Shown here piece by piece: positions 24,599 to 34,267 of a stretch of DNA of 64,000 bases (its first letter is position 1; each line of letters opens with the position of its first letter). The stretch comes from Mycetocola miduiensis (GTDB taxonomy: Bacteria; Actinomycetota; Actinomycetes; Actinomycetales; Microbacteriaceae), in the NCBI RefSeq assembly GCF_900115155.1, contig NZ_FOVM01000005.1, positions 124,001-188,000 on the forward strand, in the 5' to 3' direction. The notes beneath the pieces were generated by a model. It worked only from the letters and a program-made list of their open reading frames with translations, ran no database searches and had not been told where the DNA came from. A program made the position numbers and the translations under genes.

Positions 24599-25606
24599 AT
24601 GCGAATCGCGGTGATCGGGGCAGGGGCACTTGGCTCGACCTTTGCCGCCCTGCTCGAGAAGGCAGGGCACGACGTGATTCTCGTGGCCAGGGGCGCGCAG
24701 TTGGCGGCGGTTTCGGCATCCGGTGTGCGATTGTCCGGCGGTTTCGGGGATTGGCGTACAACCCGCCTCGTCGCCGCGAACCGGCTGAACGAACCGGTCG
24801 ACCTCGCGTTGCTGACGGTAAAGGCGCAGGATGCCGCTGCGGCGCTCCACGAGCACGGCGCCGCGCTCGCAGGAACCCCTGTGCTCGTCGTGCAGAACGG
24901 GCTCGACGGTGTGAAGACGGCGAGCGACGCATTGCCGGATTCCTCCTGCTTCGGTGCATTGTCGATCATCGCGGCGTCGTATCTCGAGCCGGGATCGGTG
25001 ACGGTAACGACGCCGGCGATGACCTACCTCGGCAGGGGCACTGGCAAGCCCGACGCCGAGGTGCTGCGCTTCGCTGCTGTGCTCGGCGAAGCGTTCCCGG
25101 TTCAGGCGATCGGCAACTTCGTTGGCGCCCAGTGGACCAAACTCGTCGTCAACCAGTTGAACGCACTACCCGCCATCACCGGCCTCAGCGTGCAGGAGGT
25201 CATCGGCAACCGACGTCTTCGGCTGGTGATGGCGCGGAGTATGCGGGAGGCCGTCCGCGCCGGGATCGCCAGGGGCATCCGTTTCGGATCCTTGCAAGGA
25301 CTCAGCGACCGCAACCTGCGGCTGTTCGCCCGCCTGCCGGTCGTTCTCGGCCAGGCTCTGCCGTTAGTGTTCGCCGCTCGCATGGGGTCGGTGCCGAACC
25401 CCGGCTCGACGCTGCAGTCCCTCAAGCGCGGCCAGCGCACCGAGATCGATTTTCTCAACGGCGCCGTTGTGCGTGAGGCACGGCTGGCCGGCTTTCATGC
25501 GCCGGTGAACGCCGCGCTGACGGCGCTCGTGCACGAAGTCGAGTCGACCGGCCAGTTCCTGTCGCCCGCCGAGGTGCTGGCGCGGCTTCCCCGCCTTCCG
25601 CGCTGA
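24599..25606 (+). CDS. panE: 2-dehydropantoate 2-reductase
   Basis: A 335-residue NADPH-dependent ketopantoate reductase of the pantothenate/CoA pathway. The Rossmann start MRIAVIGAGALGSTFAA, the VKAQD segment, VVQNGLDG, the catalytic-type lysine in WTKLVVNQLNALPAI and SSM-like terminal segment (SLKRGQRTEIDFLNGAVV with the substrate-binding acidic residue) identify the family. Related ApbA-family proteins act on other 2-oxoacids, so exact substrate is inferred. It is monocistronic and probably leaderless, and is followed by palindromic repeats. Confidence 0.85.
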   Translation: MRIAVIGAGALGSTFAALLEKAGHDVILVARGAQLAAVSASGVRLSGGFGDWRTTRLVAANRLNEPVDLALLTVKAQDAAAALHEHGAALAGTPVLVVQNGLDGVKTASDALPDSSCFGALSIIAASYLEPGSVTVTTPAMTYLGRGTGKPDAEVLRFAAVLGEAFPVQAIGNFVGAQWTKLVVNQLNALPAITGLSVQEVIGNRRLRLVMARSMREAVRAGIARGIRFGSLQGLSDRNLRLFARLPVVLGQALPLVFAARMGSVPNPGSTLQSLKRGQRTEIDFLNGAVVREARLAGFHAPVNAALTALVHEVESTGQFLSPAEVLARLPRLPR

Positions 25607-25639
25607 CGCTTTCACTCGCCCGTCACCGTGCCGGAGCTG

Positions 25640-25861
25640 GCCGCCTACTCACCCACTGCGGACCAAAACACCCGGCGCACCGCGTGAGCCCGTCCGCAGT
25701 GAGTGCATCCGCGCGCACCGGCCACCGGATGCCCTCAGCTCTATCGCTTTCATGAGCACGCTCCTTGCCGCCTACACACCCGAAGCGGTCAAGAACACCC
25801 GGCGCACCGGGTGAACCCGTCCGCAGGGAGTGAGTCGGCGCGCATGTGAGGGCCGGATGCC
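25640..25861. repeat. two REP-like palindromic repeat copies
   Basis: Copy 1 (25640-25733) and copy 2 (25767-25861) share GCCGCCTAC, ACACCCGGCGCACCG, CCCGTCCGCAG and CCGGATGCC in the same order. Copy 1 has 10-base arms CACTGCGGAC (25654-25663) and GTCCGCAGTG (25692-25701). Copy 2 keeps the inner palindrome CACCCGG-CGCA-CCGGGTG. They fill the gap between convergent panE and the kinase-like gene. A third copy is at 56512-56582. Confidence 0.75.
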
Positions 25862-25864
25862 GCG

Positions 25865-26539
25865 TCAGCAGCTGTCGAGGAACGACCGCGTCGGATGTGC
25901 CTCGTCGGCGTTGTCGATCACCACGGAAGCTTGGCCGCGAGGGGCAGCATCGATGGTGTAGAGCGCCTGCCCGCCGACGTAACGGGCGTTGGACGCAGCA
26001 TCCGGTCGCCGGTCCGCGCCGATCGACTCGTTCAGGCGCCGATAGGCCTCATCGACGGGAACGTCGAGCCAGACTGAATAATGCCAGAGGCCGCGCAGTT
26101 CGGGGCGGTGCAGGAACACTCCGTCGACGAGGAGGAACGCGTCCTTCGGACCCGTCGCCCACCGCGCCTCCTCCCCCGTGTTCCGTTCCTCGTCGAACCC
26201 GGCGAGCTGGAAACCTGCGCTCCCAGCCATCCGGAACGGTTCGATGAGCACGCGGCGGAACAGGGAATAGTCGAACGAATCGGAATAGTAGCCTTCGCCG
26301 GAGTCGCGCCCCCGAGAGTACCGGTCCTCCCGGGGCCGGTGGAAGTCGTCGATCGAGGCCCGGAAGACCGCGCGGTCCTCCTCGCGGAACACCTCGGCGA
26401 GGTCGTCGGCGAATGCCGCGGTACCCGAACCGCTGATGCCGTCGACGGCGATGAGAACCCGGCCGACACGGTAGTTGTGAAGGATCTCCGCCCGCAGCTC
26501 TCGCAACAGGTCCACCCGCGGAGTCGTGACCAGTCTCAT
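25865..26539 (-). CDS. uridine kinase-like P-loop protein with degenerate Walker A
   Basis: A 224-residue protein of the uridine kinase/phosphoribulokinase-like fold. The N-terminal strand and loop read IAVDGISGSGTAAFADDL. Canonical members have GxxGxGK(T/S), so the catalytic lysine is replaced by threonine. Other family parts are present: SIDDFHRPREDRYSRG after strand 2, YYSDSFDY, DGVFLHRPEL, and the lid-like RLNESIGADRRPD. It may therefore bind nucleotide without kinase activity or use another arrangement. The gene is leaderless (TAGGCT six bases before the ATG), 67 bases from the divergent mutY. Confidence 0.75.
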   Translation of the reverse strand: MRLVTTPRVDLLRELRAEILHNYRVGRVLIAVDGISGSGTAAFADDLAEVFREEDRAVFRASIDDFHRPREDRYSRGRDSGEGYYSDSFDYSLFRRVLIEPFRMAGSAGFQLAGFDEERNTGEEARWATGPKDAFLLVDGVFLHRPELRGLWHYSVWLDVPVDEAYRRLNESIGADRRPDAASNARYVGGQALYTIDAAPRGQASVVIDNADEAHPTRSFLDSC

Positions 26540-26545
26540 GACCCG

Positions 26546-26551
26546 AGCCTA
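26546..26551 (-). promoter_or_regulatory. leaderless -10 box of the uridine kinase-like gene
   Basis: TAGGCT on the minus strand, six bases before the ATG at 26539. Confidence 0.5.
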
Positions 26552-26593
26552 CCCCCGCACGATCCGGCGGCGAAGGAGCCGTGGCTTCTCGCT

Positions 26594-26599
26594 TACGCT
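26594..26599 (+). promoter_or_regulatory. leaderless -10 box of mutY
   Basis: TACGCT seven bases before the chosen ATG at 26607. It decides this start over an in-frame ATG at 26526. Confidence 0.55.
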
Positions 26600-26606
26600 G
26601 GATCTG

Positions 26607-27482
26607 ATGCGCACACCGTCTGCCCTCCCGGCCCTGGTCATCCAGTGGTTCGCCGAGCACGGACGCGCACTCCCCTGGCGGGAATCGGGATTCCCGGCCT
26701 GGGGCACCCTCGTCTCCGAATTCATGCTGCAGCAGACCCCGGTGGCCCGTGTGATCCCGCGCCTGGCTGAGTGGCTGGAGCGCTGGCCGACCCCTGCGGA
26801 CCTCGCCGCCGCCCCCTCGGGTGAGGCGGTGCGAGCGTGGGCGAACCTCGGCTACCCGAGGCGTGCCTTGTGGCTGCACCGGGCTGCCGTTGAAATCACC
26901 GAACGTCACGGCGGGGTCGTCCCCCACGACGTCCCGACGCTTCTGTCGCTTCCCGGGGTTGGCGATTACACCGCGCGGGCGGTTGCGGTCTTCGCTTACG
27001 GCAACCGGCACCCGGTGGTCGACACCAACACCCGGCGGGTTCTCGCCCGGGCCATCGACGGCGACGGCGAACCTGGGCCTCCCTCATCGCGACGCGACCT
27101 GGCGGCACTCGAGGCGCTGCTGCCGGATGGCCTGGACGATGCGCACGCGTTCAACGCCGGGATCATGGAGCTCGGGGCAGTCGTCTGCACGGCACGGAAC
27201 CCTCGGTGCGACGCGTGCCCGATAGCGGATGCCTGCGCCTGGCGGCTGGCCGGTTACCCACCGTTCGACGGCAAACGTAAAGCGGTGCAGAAGAAGTACG
27301 AGGGCAGTGACCGCCACGTGCGCGGGCTGATCATGGCCGAACTACGGGCAGCTCATGTTCCGGTGTCGCGGGGCGAGATCGATTCGCTGTGGCCGGATGC
27401 GCCACAGCGTGAACGCGCCCTCGCCGGCCTGCTCGCAGACGGGCTTGCCGTGCAACGAGAACAGGGCTACGTACTGCCCTGA
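26607..27482 (+). CDS. mutY: A/G-specific adenine glycosylase
   Basis: A 291-residue base-excision-repair enzyme removing adenine opposite 8-oxoguanine. It shows the catalytic-glutamate segment VSEFMLQQTPV, the helix-hairpin-helix LPGVGDYTARAV with the aspartate in VVDTNTRRVL, and a [4Fe-4S] ligand set CTARNPRCDACPIADAC (C-x6-C-x2-C-x5-C). The C-terminal part is short, so the NUDIX-like 8-oxoG recognition domain is reduced compared with E. coli. The start at 26607 is chosen because TACGCT lies seven bases upstream and the added N-terminus of the longer frame is not family-like. Confidence 0.93.
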   Translation: MRTPSALPALVIQWFAEHGRALPWRESGFPAWGTLVSEFMLQQTPVARVIPRLAEWLERWPTPADLAAAPSGEAVRAWANLGYPRRALWLHRAAVEITERHGGVVPHDVPTLLSLPGVGDYTARAVAVFAYGNRHPVVDTNTRRVLARAIDGDGEPGPPSSRRDLAALEALLPDGLDDAHAFNAGIMELGAVVCTARNPRCDACPIADACAWRLAGYPPFDGKRKAVQKKYEGSDRHVRGLIMAELRAAHVPVSRGEIDSLWPDAPQRERALAGLLADGLAVQREQGYVLP

Positions 27483-27516
27483 GGCGGCACGCAGCCCTGT
27501 CGGCGTAGTTGCTCGT

Positions 27517-27957
27517 TTAGTCTTCGTCATCCGCGATGACGCGCGGCTTGACGTATGGGTCTTCATCGCCGGCGTATTTAGCCGTCGACTTAAGTGCTTC
27601 GATCGACTCGTCCCGTTCGCGAGCCTGGGCAAGCAACTCGTCGAGGTGCTTGGCGTTCTCCGGGAGCGCGTCGTGGATGAATTCGAGGCTCGGGGTCAGC
27701 CGGGCGGTGATGTTCTTGCCGACCTCGCTGCGGAACATCCCCTTGGCTGCTTCGAGCGCAGCGGCGCTGTCTGCCCGCTCCTCGTCCGAGCCGTACACCG
27801 TGTAAAAGACGCTGGCATGCTGGAGGTCGCCGGTGACCCGGACGTCGGTGATGGTGACAAATCCGAGCCGGGGGTCACGCATCCCGCGCTCGATGCGCTT
27901 CGCGATGACTTCCTGGATGCGGTCGGCCAGTTTTCGTGCTCGTGGGTTCTCGCCCAT
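27517..27957 (-). CDS. rbfA: 30S ribosome-binding factor A
   Basis: A 146-residue KH-like protein needed for late maturation of the 30S subunit (16S 5' end). The N-terminus [37 protein letters not shown] and the later [19 protein letters not shown] match RbfA. The C-terminus is an acidic extension with DEDPYVKPR, usual in actinobacteria. It follows infB after 116 bases within the conserved translation-factor block; AGGAGAA lies close to the ATG. Confidence 0.93.
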   Translation of the reverse strand: MGENPRARKLADRIQEVIAKRIERGMRDPRLGFVTITDVRVTGDLQHASVFYTVYGSDEERADSAAALEAAKGMFRSEVGKNITARLTPSLEFIHDALPENAKHLDELLAQARERDESIEALKSTAKYAGDEDPYVKPRVIADDED

Positions 27958-28073
27958 GATTTTCTCCTTAAGCCATTACTGCGGGTTGCGGTACCGGCGG
28001 CGACAGCCTCCAGTGCACCAACGGGCCTGGAGGGTCCCGGTGGTGAACGGAGGCTGTCGCCACCGACGTCGAC

Positions 28074-30884
28074 TTAGACGCGCGGCTTCTCTTTCATCTC
28101 AGTGGTTTCGATCTCGTCACCGATCTGGATGTCGTTGAACTTGCCGAGGCCGATACCAGCCTCGAAGTCCGTCCGCACCTCGGTGACGTCGTCCTTGAAG
28201 CGACGCAGCGATTCGATGGCCAGGTTGTCTCCCACCACGACGCCGTCGCGGATGACCCGCGCCCGAGCGTTTCGGGTGATCGTTCCTGAACGCACGATGA
28301 CACCGGCGATGTTGCCGAACTTCGAGGAGCGGAACACCTCGCGGATCTCGGCGACACCGGACTGGACCTCTTCGTACTCGGGCTTGAGCATGCCGGTGAG
28401 GCTTGCTTCCACATCGTCGATGGCGTTGTAGATGACCGAGTAGAACCGGATGTCGACGCCTTCGCGAGCGGCACGTTCCCGGGCCTTCGGGTCGGGCCGA
28501 ACGTTGAAGCCGATGATGATCGCGTTGTCGATGGTCGCCAGGTTGACGTCCGACTCCGTGATCGCACCGACACCGCGGTGGATGATGCGCAGCTGAACGC
28601 TCTCGTCGATCTCGATCTTGAGCAGCGACTCCTCGAGCGCCTCAACGGCACCGGAGACGTCACCCTTGATGATGAGGTTGAGCGATTCGACCTTGCCCTC
28701 TTCGAGTGCACGGGTGAAGTCCTCAAGGCTGATGCGCTTGCGGGACTTGGCGAGCATGGCGTTGCGCTCCGCGGCTTCACGCTTCTCAGCGATCTGGCGC
28801 GCGGTGCGGTCATCATCCGTGACGAGGAAGGTGTCGCCGGCACGAGGCACCGAAGACAGGCCCTGGACCTGGACCGGACGTGACGGAGTCGCGAATTCGA
28901 CCGCGTCGCCGTTCTCGTCGGCCATCGCACGGACGCGGCCGTAAGCCGTTCCGGCGACGATCGGGTCTCCGACCTTCAGCGTTCCCGACTGGATGAGCAC
29001 GGTGGCAACAGCACCGCGACCCTTGTCAAGCTTCGCTTCGATCGCGACACCGCGGGCGTCCTTGTTCGGGTTGGCGCGCATGTCGAGGCCGGCATCCGCG
29101 GTCAACAGCACGGCGTCAAGGAGTTCCTTGATGTTGATGTTGTTGCGCGCAGACACGTCGACGAACATGACGTCTCCACCGTATTCTTCGGCGACGAGTC
29201 CGTATTCGGTGAGCTGCTGGCGCACCTTCTGCGGGTTGGCGGACTCCTTGTCGATCTTGTTCACTGCGACCACGATCGGCACGTTTGCTGCCTGTGCGTG
29301 GTTGAGTGCCTCAATCGTCTGGGGCATGATGCCGTCATCTGCCGCGACCACGAGGATCGCGATGTCGGTGACCTGCGCACCACGGGCACGCATGGCGGTG
29401 AACGCTTCGTGGCCCGGGGTGTCGATGAAGGTGATGGGGCGTTCGACGCCTTCGTGCTCAGCGACGACCTGGTAGGCACCGATGTGCTGGGTGATGCCAC
29501 CGGCTTCGCCGGCCACAACGTTTGCGTTGCGGATCGCATCGAGCAGTCGGGTCTTACCGTGGTCGACGTGACCCATGACCGTGACGACGGGCGGACGAAC
29601 CTGGAGGTCTTCGTCGGTTTCGTCTTCGAGTTCCTGGTCGAGGTCGATGGAGAAGCCCTCGAGAAGCTCGCGGTCCTCCTCCTCCGGCGAGACGATGAGG
29701 ATCCGGTATCCGAGTTCTTCACCGAGGATGCCGAAGGTCGCCTCATCGAGGGACTCCGTGGCGGTCGCCATTTCACCGAGGTGGAACAGCACAGTCACGA
29801 GGTTGCCGGGGCTGGCGTCGATCTTGTCGGCGAAGTCCGAGATGGATGCTCCACGACGCAGACGGACGACAGTCGTTCCGTCACCACGAGGAACGCTCAC
29901 GCCGCCAAGCGACGGGGCTTCCCTGAGCTCGAATTCCTGCCTCTTGGCCCGCTTCGACTTGCGTGACTTGCTCTTGCCGCCACCACGACCGAACGCACCT
30001 GCGGTTCCACCGCCTGGACCACGGCCGCGACCGCCGCCGCCTGCGGGGCGGTTGGGGCCGAAGTTTGAGCCGGGGGTTCCCGGGGCGCCGCCTGGGCGCT
30101 GGAAGCCACCTGCTGCGGGGGCACCTGGGCGCTGGAATCCGCCTGCACCGCCGGGACGGCCGGGGCCGCCTGGGCGCTGGAATCCACCGGCGCCACCTGG
30201 ACGCGGTGCTCCGGGGCGAGGGGCGCCCGGACGCGGTGATCCGGGGCGAGGTGCCTGCGGGCGAGGGATGTTGCTCGGGCTCGGGGCTGCCGGGCGCTGG
30301 CCCATGCCCTGAGCGCTCGCGAACGGGTTGTTGCCTGGGCGCGGGGTTCCGGTCGGCCGGTGCCCCATGCCCTGAGCCGAAGCGAACGGGTTGTTGCCTG
30401 GCCGGGGTGCACCGGGGCGAGGGGCACCCGAGCTGGCCGGCTTCTCGTCGGAGCCTGCGTCTGCGGCCGGAGCAGCAGGCGCGGGCGGCGCGGCGGGAGC
30501 GGGCGACGCAGCAGGTGCCGGCGACGCAGCAGGTGCCGGCGCAGCCGGAGCCTCAGCAGCCGGGGCGGCGGGGGCCTCAGCGGCCGGAGCCGGGGCAGCC
30601 TTCGCCGCAGGTGCTGGCGCGGGGGCCGGTGCGGGCACCGGTGCAGGACCTGGTCGTGAACCAGGCTTTGCCGGTGACTTCGTCGCCGTCGCCGCCGGGG
30701 CATCCGTGGCGGGCTTGGCGCCGTCTGCCTCAAGGGCAGCACGAAGCTTCCGGGCCACCGGAGGTTCAATCGTCGAAGAGGGCGACTTGACGAACTCGCC
30801 CAATTCCTTCAGTTTCGCAAGGGCTACCTTGCTGTCGACACCGAGCTCAGAAGCGATCTCGTGTACGCGTGGTTTTCCAGCCAC
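28074..30884 (-). CDS. infB: translation initiation factor IF-2
   Basis: A GTPase of about 936 residues that places fMet-tRNA in the 30S P site. The first IF2_N domain ([16 protein letters not shown]) is followed by a long Ala/Pro-rich linker and a Gly/Pro/Arg-rich linker. The linker contains two near-identical copies of [14 protein letters not shown]. Then come the second IF2_N domain, the G domain ([39 protein letters not shown]), and the C-terminal EF-Tu-like and C2 domains. I choose the GTG at 30884 because GGAGAA lies immediately upstream. An ATG seven codons earlier is possible. Confidence 0.95.
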   Translation of the reverse strand: MAGKPRVHEIASELGVDSKVALAKLKELGEFVKSPSSTIEPPVARKLRAALEADGAKPATDAPAATATKSPAKPGSRPGPAPVPAPAPAPAPAAKAAPAPAAEAPAAPAAEAPAAPAPAASPAPAASPAPAAPPAPAAPAADAGSDEKPASSGAPRPGAPRPGNNPFASAQGMGHRPTGTPRPGNNPFASAQGMGQRPAAPSPSNIPRPQAPRPGSPRPGAPRPGAPRPGGAGGFQRPGGPGRPGGAGGFQRPGAPAAGGFQRPGGAPGTPGSNFGPNRPAGGGGRGRGPGGGTAGAFGRGGGKSKSRKSKRAKRQEFELREAPSLGGVSVPRGDGTTVVRLRRGASISDFADKIDASPGNLVTVLFHLGEMATATESLDEATFGILGEELGYRILIVSPEEEDRELLEGFSIDLDQELEDETDEDLQVRPPVVTVMGHVDHGKTRLLDAIRNANVVAGEAGGITQHIGAYQVVAEHEGVERPITFIDTPGHEAFTAMRARGAQVTDIAILVVAADDGIMPQTIEALNHAQAANVPIVVAVNKIDKESANPQKVRQQLTEYGLVAEEYGGDVMFVDVSARNNINIKELLDAVLLTADAGLDMRANPNKDARGVAIEAKLDKGRGAVATVLIQSGTLKVGDPIVAGTAYGRVRAMADENGDAVEFATPSRPVQVQGLSSVPRAGDTFLVTDDDRTARQIAEKREAAERNAMLAKSRKRISLEDFTRALEEGKVESLNLIIKGDVSGAVEALEESLLKIEIDESVQLRIIHRGVGAITESDVNLATIDNAIIIGFNVRPDPKARERAAREGVDIRFYSVIYNAIDDVEASLTGMLKPEYEEVQSGVAEIREVFRSSKFGNIAGVIVRSGTITRNARARVIRDGVVVGDNLAIESLRRFKDDVTEVRTDFEAGIGLGKFNDIQIGDEIETTEMKEKPRV

Positions 30885-30967
30885 TATTCTCCTGTCTGGG
30901 TCCACCCAGACAGGGCGGACCGTTAATTACGGACGGGTCTCATTTCGAGCCGCTCATTAGTTGTCCA

Positions 30968-31228
30968 TTAGCCGTTCAGCCTGTTCTCTCGTACTGAATT
31001 TTCTAGTGCTGCCGTGTCGAGTTTCCCGCTGTTGCGTAGCGCGCGCCCGAAGGCCCGCCGCTTCACTGCGAGTTGGTAACACTGGATTTGCGGATGCAGC
31101 CACGCACCACGACCGGGGAGAACTGCGGCGGTGTCCACCACGAGTTCGAAATCCCGGACCACGATCCTCAGCAAGGAGGACCTGTCGGCGCGAGCGCGGC
31201 ATCCGACGCACGTTCTAACAGGTCCCAT
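30968..31228 (-). CDS. ylxR: YlxR family RNase P-modulating protein
   Basis: An 86-residue basic RNA-binding protein of the DUF448/YlxR family (RnpM in B. subtilis). The start MGPVRTCVGCRARADRSSLLRI and the GRGAWLHP motif are diagnostic. It lies between nusA (33 bases upstream) and infB (83 bases downstream), the invariant location of this gene. By family knowledge it binds RNase P RNA or acts as a nucleoid-linked regulator. Confidence 0.92.
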   Translation of the reverse strand: MGPVRTCVGCRARADRSSLLRIVVRDFELVVDTAAVLPGRGAWLHPQIQCYQLAVKRRAFGRALRNSGKLDTAALENSVRENRLNG

Positions 31229-31261
31229 CCTAGCATCCCCTCAAATCGGTCGGCTCATACG

Positions 31262-32251
31262 TTAGTCGTCCTCGAGGATGCTGTCCGGCTGAATGTCGAT
31301 CTTCGCGCCAGTCAGCTTTGCAGCGAGACGCGCGTTCTGGCCTTCCTTGCCGATCGCCAGCGACAGCTGGTAGTCCGGGACGAGCGCGCGGACAGCCTTT
31401 GTGGACTCATCAAGGATGAATGAGCTGGTGACCTTTGCCGGCGACAGCGCGTTCGCGACGAACGTGGCCAGGTTCGGCGAGTAGTCGACGATGTCGATCT
31501 TCTCGTTACCGAGTTCCTCAGTGACGGCACGCACGCGGCGACCGAGCTCGCCGATGCAGGCGCCCTTGGCGTTGACGCTGGGGTCGTTGGCTCGGACGGC
31601 GATCTTGGTGCGGTGACCGGCTTCGCGGGCCAGGGACACGATCTCGACGACTCCCGAGGCGATCTCGGGGACCTCGAGGGCGAACAGCTTGCGGACGAGC
31701 GACGGGTGGGTGCGCGACAGGGTGATCTGCGGACCCTTCATTCCCTTGGCCACGCTCGTGACGTAGACCCGGATGCGGGCACCGTGGCGGTACTCCTCCC
31801 CCGGGACCTGCTCCTCGGGGGGCATGATGCCTTCGATGGTGCCGAGGTCGATGTGCACCATCCGCGGATTGGGGCCCTGCTGGACGACGCCGGCGACGAT
31901 GTCACCTTCGCGCCCCTTGAACTCCCCGAGAATGGCGTCATCGGCAAGGTCGCGGAGGCGCTGGTTGATGACCTGTTTGGCGGCGAAGGCGGCGATGCGG
32001 CCGAAGTCCTCCGGGGTCGACTCGGCTTCGCCGATGACAACGCCCTCGTCGTCACGTTCCGGGACGAGGACGGCGACGTGCCCGGTCTTGCGGTTGAGTT
32101 CGACGCGCACCTCGGGTTCGGCTTCACCGGGTTCGGTCTGGCTCTTCACATAGGCCGTGCGAATGGCCTGTTCGATGATCTCGACGAGCTCATCGAATGG
32201 GATCTCTTTTTCCCGCTCCATCATCTTCAGTACGTTGAGATCGATGTCCAC
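31262..32251 (-). CDS. nusA: transcription termination/antitermination protein NusA
   Basis: A 329-residue RNA polymerase-binding factor. It has the N-terminal domain (LNVLKMMEREKEIPFDELVE), the S1 domain (EGDIVAGVVQQGPNPRMVHIDLG), and KH1/KH2 domains (GACIGELGRRVRAVTEELGNEKIDIV and LAIGKEGQNARLAAKLTGAKIDI). It lacks the C-terminal acidic repeats of E. coli NusA, as usual in Gram-positives. The start is a GTG with GAGGGG upstream. rimP, which normally precedes nusA, is not present between this gene and proS. Confidence 0.95.
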   Translation of the reverse strand: MDIDLNVLKMMEREKEIPFDELVEIIEQAIRTAYVKSQTEPGEAEPEVRVELNRKTGHVAVLVPERDDEGVVIGEAESTPEDFGRIAAFAAKQVINQRLRDLADDAILGEFKGREGDIVAGVVQQGPNPRMVHIDLGTIEGIMPPEEQVPGEEYRHGARIRVYVTSVAKGMKGPQITLSRTHPSLVRKLFALEVPEIASGVVEIVSLAREAGHRTKIAVRANDPSVNAKGACIGELGRRVRAVTEELGNEKIDIVDYSPNLATFVANALSPAKVTSSFILDESTKAVRALVPDYQLSLAIGKEGQNARLAAKLTGAKIDIQPDSILEDD

Positions 32252-32372
32252 CGGGGTACCCCTCTATTCAGCTGCCACCGCCACTTCTGCACTGGCGGAT
32301 CGATCTTCTAACTTACCCGACGATGCGGGCATTCGTCACCACAGCGTCCGAATGGCTGTTCACACCATTGCT

Positions 32373-32414
32373 CCGTCAAAAATGGCTGGACTTCGCGAGA
32401 AAGTCCAGCCATTT
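32373..32414 (-). terminator. rho-independent terminator of proS
   Basis: Arms AAATGGCTGGACTT (32380-32393) and AAGTCCAGCCATTT (32401-32414) form a 14-bp stem with a 7-base loop. On the minus strand a run of five T follows, about 35-70 bases after the proS stop. It separates proS from the nusA operon. Confidence 0.85.
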
Positions 32415-32445
32415 GTGACCGAGCAATGCGGGGGTTCCGCCGAGG

Positions 32446-34212
32446 TCAGCCCTTGAGCGCAGCCGCCGCTTCAGCGATCGGCACCGGGGTGCGCTCACCG
32501 GTCCTGCGGTCCCACAGCTCGACCACGCCGTCTGCGACTCCACGGCCGGCGATGACGATCCTGGGAATGCCGAGCAGTTCTGCGTCGCCGAACTTCACGC
32601 CTGGTGAAACCTTCGGGCGGTCATCGAAGAGCACGTCGAACCCGGATGCCTCCAGGTCGCGAACGACGGATTCGGCCGCTTCGAACACCGCCGCGTCGCG
32701 GCCGGTGGCAACGACGTGCACGTCGAACGGGGCGACGGTCTCCGGCCAGATCAGGCCGTTCTCGTCGTTGTTCAATTCGGCGATGATCGCGAGGATGCGG
32801 GTGATTCCGATCCCGTACGAACCCATCGTGACCGTGACGAGCTTGCCGTTCTCGTCGAGGACCTTGAGCCCGAGAGCCTCGGCGTACTTGCGACCGAGCT
32901 GGAACACGTGCCCGATTTCCATCCCACGTGCCAGTTCGACCGGGCCCGAGCCGTCCGGGGCCGGGTCTCCTGCGCGAACGTCTGCGACGTCAGCGATCCC
33001 GTCGCTGACGAAGTCCCTGCCGGCCACGAGCCCGAAGACGTGCCTGCCGTCCGCGTTGGCACCGGTGATCCAGCTGGAGCCGTCGACGACACGCGGGTCG
33101 AGCAGGTAACGGATGCCGGTAGCAGACTTCTCGCCCAGAACAGGCCCGTCTTCACTCCACGGCCCGATGTAGCCCTTGACCAGACCGGGGTGCTTGGCGA
33201 AGTCAGCCTCGGTGGCCGCTTCGATCTCGGCGGGGGCGAAGGCCACTTCGGCGCGTTTCAGGTCGACGTCGCGGTCGCCGGGGACGCCGATGATGACGAG
33301 TTCGCGAGTTCCGTCGAGTGCCTTGAGCGCGAGCACGACGTTCTTCAGCGTGTCGGCCGCGGTCCACGCGACGCCGTCTTCCCGCGGGTGCTCAGCGTTG
33401 GCGAGATCGACGAGGGTCTGGATGGTCGGCGTGTTGGGGGTGTCGTGGACTTGTGGCTCCGCCTGGCCGTCGATGGCGATGGCGGCGGGCACCTCGGTCG
33501 TCCACGCCTCGACATTCGCTGCGTATCCACCAGCAGAGCGCACGAAGGTGTCCTCGCCGACCGGGGTCGGGTGCAGGAACTCTTCGCTCTTCGAGCCGCC
33601 CATTGCTCCCGCGTCGGCGTTCACGATGACGTACTCGAGGCCGAGGCGGGTGAAGATCCGCTCGTAGGCGTCGCGTTGTGCCTGGTAGCTGGCGTCGAGG
33701 CCGGCGTCGGTGTGGTCGAAGGAGTACGCATCCTTCATGGTGAATTCACGGCCGCGGAGGAGGCCTGCACGGGGCCGCGCCTCGTCGCGGTACTTGTCCT
33801 GGATCTGGTAGATCGACAGCGGAAGATCCTTGTACGACGAGTACAGGTCCTTGACCATCAGGGTGAAGACTTCCTCATGGGTGGGAGCGAGGAGCATGTC
33901 GCTGCCCTTGCGGTCCTGAAGACGGAAGAGGCCGTCGCCGTATTCCTCCCACCGGCCGGTCACTTCGTATGGTTCGCGCGGAAGCAGCGCAGGGAAGTGG
34001 ACCTCGTGAGCCCCTGCGTTCGTCATCTCCTCACGGACGATGCGTTCGATCTTGCCCTTGACCCGGAGGCCGAGCGGCAACCAGGCGAAGATGCCGGGCG
34101 CCTGCCGCCGGATGTATCCGGCCCGCACAAGGAGCCGGTGACTGATCACCTCAGCGTCTGCGGGGTCTTCACGAAGGGTCTTGAGGAAAAAGTTGGTGAG
34201 GCGCGTAACCAT
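32446..34212 (-). CDS. proS: prolyl-tRNA synthetase
   Basis: A 588-residue class II aminoacyl-tRNA synthetase of the bacterial type. Motif 1 and 2 regions ([44 protein letters not shown]) flank the catalytic core. An editing (INS) domain lies between motifs 2 and 3 (about residues 225-385), and the anticodon-binding domain is at the C-terminus. TAGCAT lies six bases before the ATG, so the mRNA is leaderless. A strong terminator follows the gene. Confidence 0.95.
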   Translation of the reverse strand: MVTRLTNFFLKTLREDPADAEVISHRLLVRAGYIRRQAPGIFAWLPLGLRVKGKIERIVREEMTNAGAHEVHFPALLPREPYEVTGRWEEYGDGLFRLQDRKGSDMLLAPTHEEVFTLMVKDLYSSYKDLPLSIYQIQDKYRDEARPRAGLLRGREFTMKDAYSFDHTDAGLDASYQAQRDAYERIFTRLGLEYVIVNADAGAMGGSKSEEFLHPTPVGEDTFVRSAGGYAANVEAWTTEVPAAIAIDGQAEPQVHDTPNTPTIQTLVDLANAEHPREDGVAWTAADTLKNVVLALKALDGTRELVIIGVPGDRDVDLKRAEVAFAPAEIEAATEADFAKHPGLVKGYIGPWSEDGPVLGEKSATGIRYLLDPRVVDGSSWITGANADGRHVFGLVAGRDFVSDGIADVADVRAGDPAPDGSGPVELARGMEIGHVFQLGRKYAEALGLKVLDENGKLVTVTMGSYGIGITRILAIIAELNNDENGLIWPETVAPFDVHVVATGRDAAVFEAAESVVRDLEASGFDVLFDDRPKVSPGVKFGDAELLGIPRIVIAGRGVADGVVELWDRRTGERTPVPIAEAAAALKG

Positions 34213-34218
34213 TCGTCC

Positions 34219-34224
34219 ATGCTA
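34219..34224 (-). promoter_or_regulatory. leaderless -10 box of proS
   Basis: TAGCAT on the minus strand, six bases before the ATG at 34212. Confidence 0.5.
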
Positions 34225-34267
34225 TCGCCGCGTGACGGCACGCCCCGCCGCGTCACCCAGGCTCCGG

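Noticed and set aside
30000-30660. Apparent tandem DNA repeats
   Set aside because: They encode the low-complexity Ala/Pro/Gly linker of IF-2, normal for actinobacteria.
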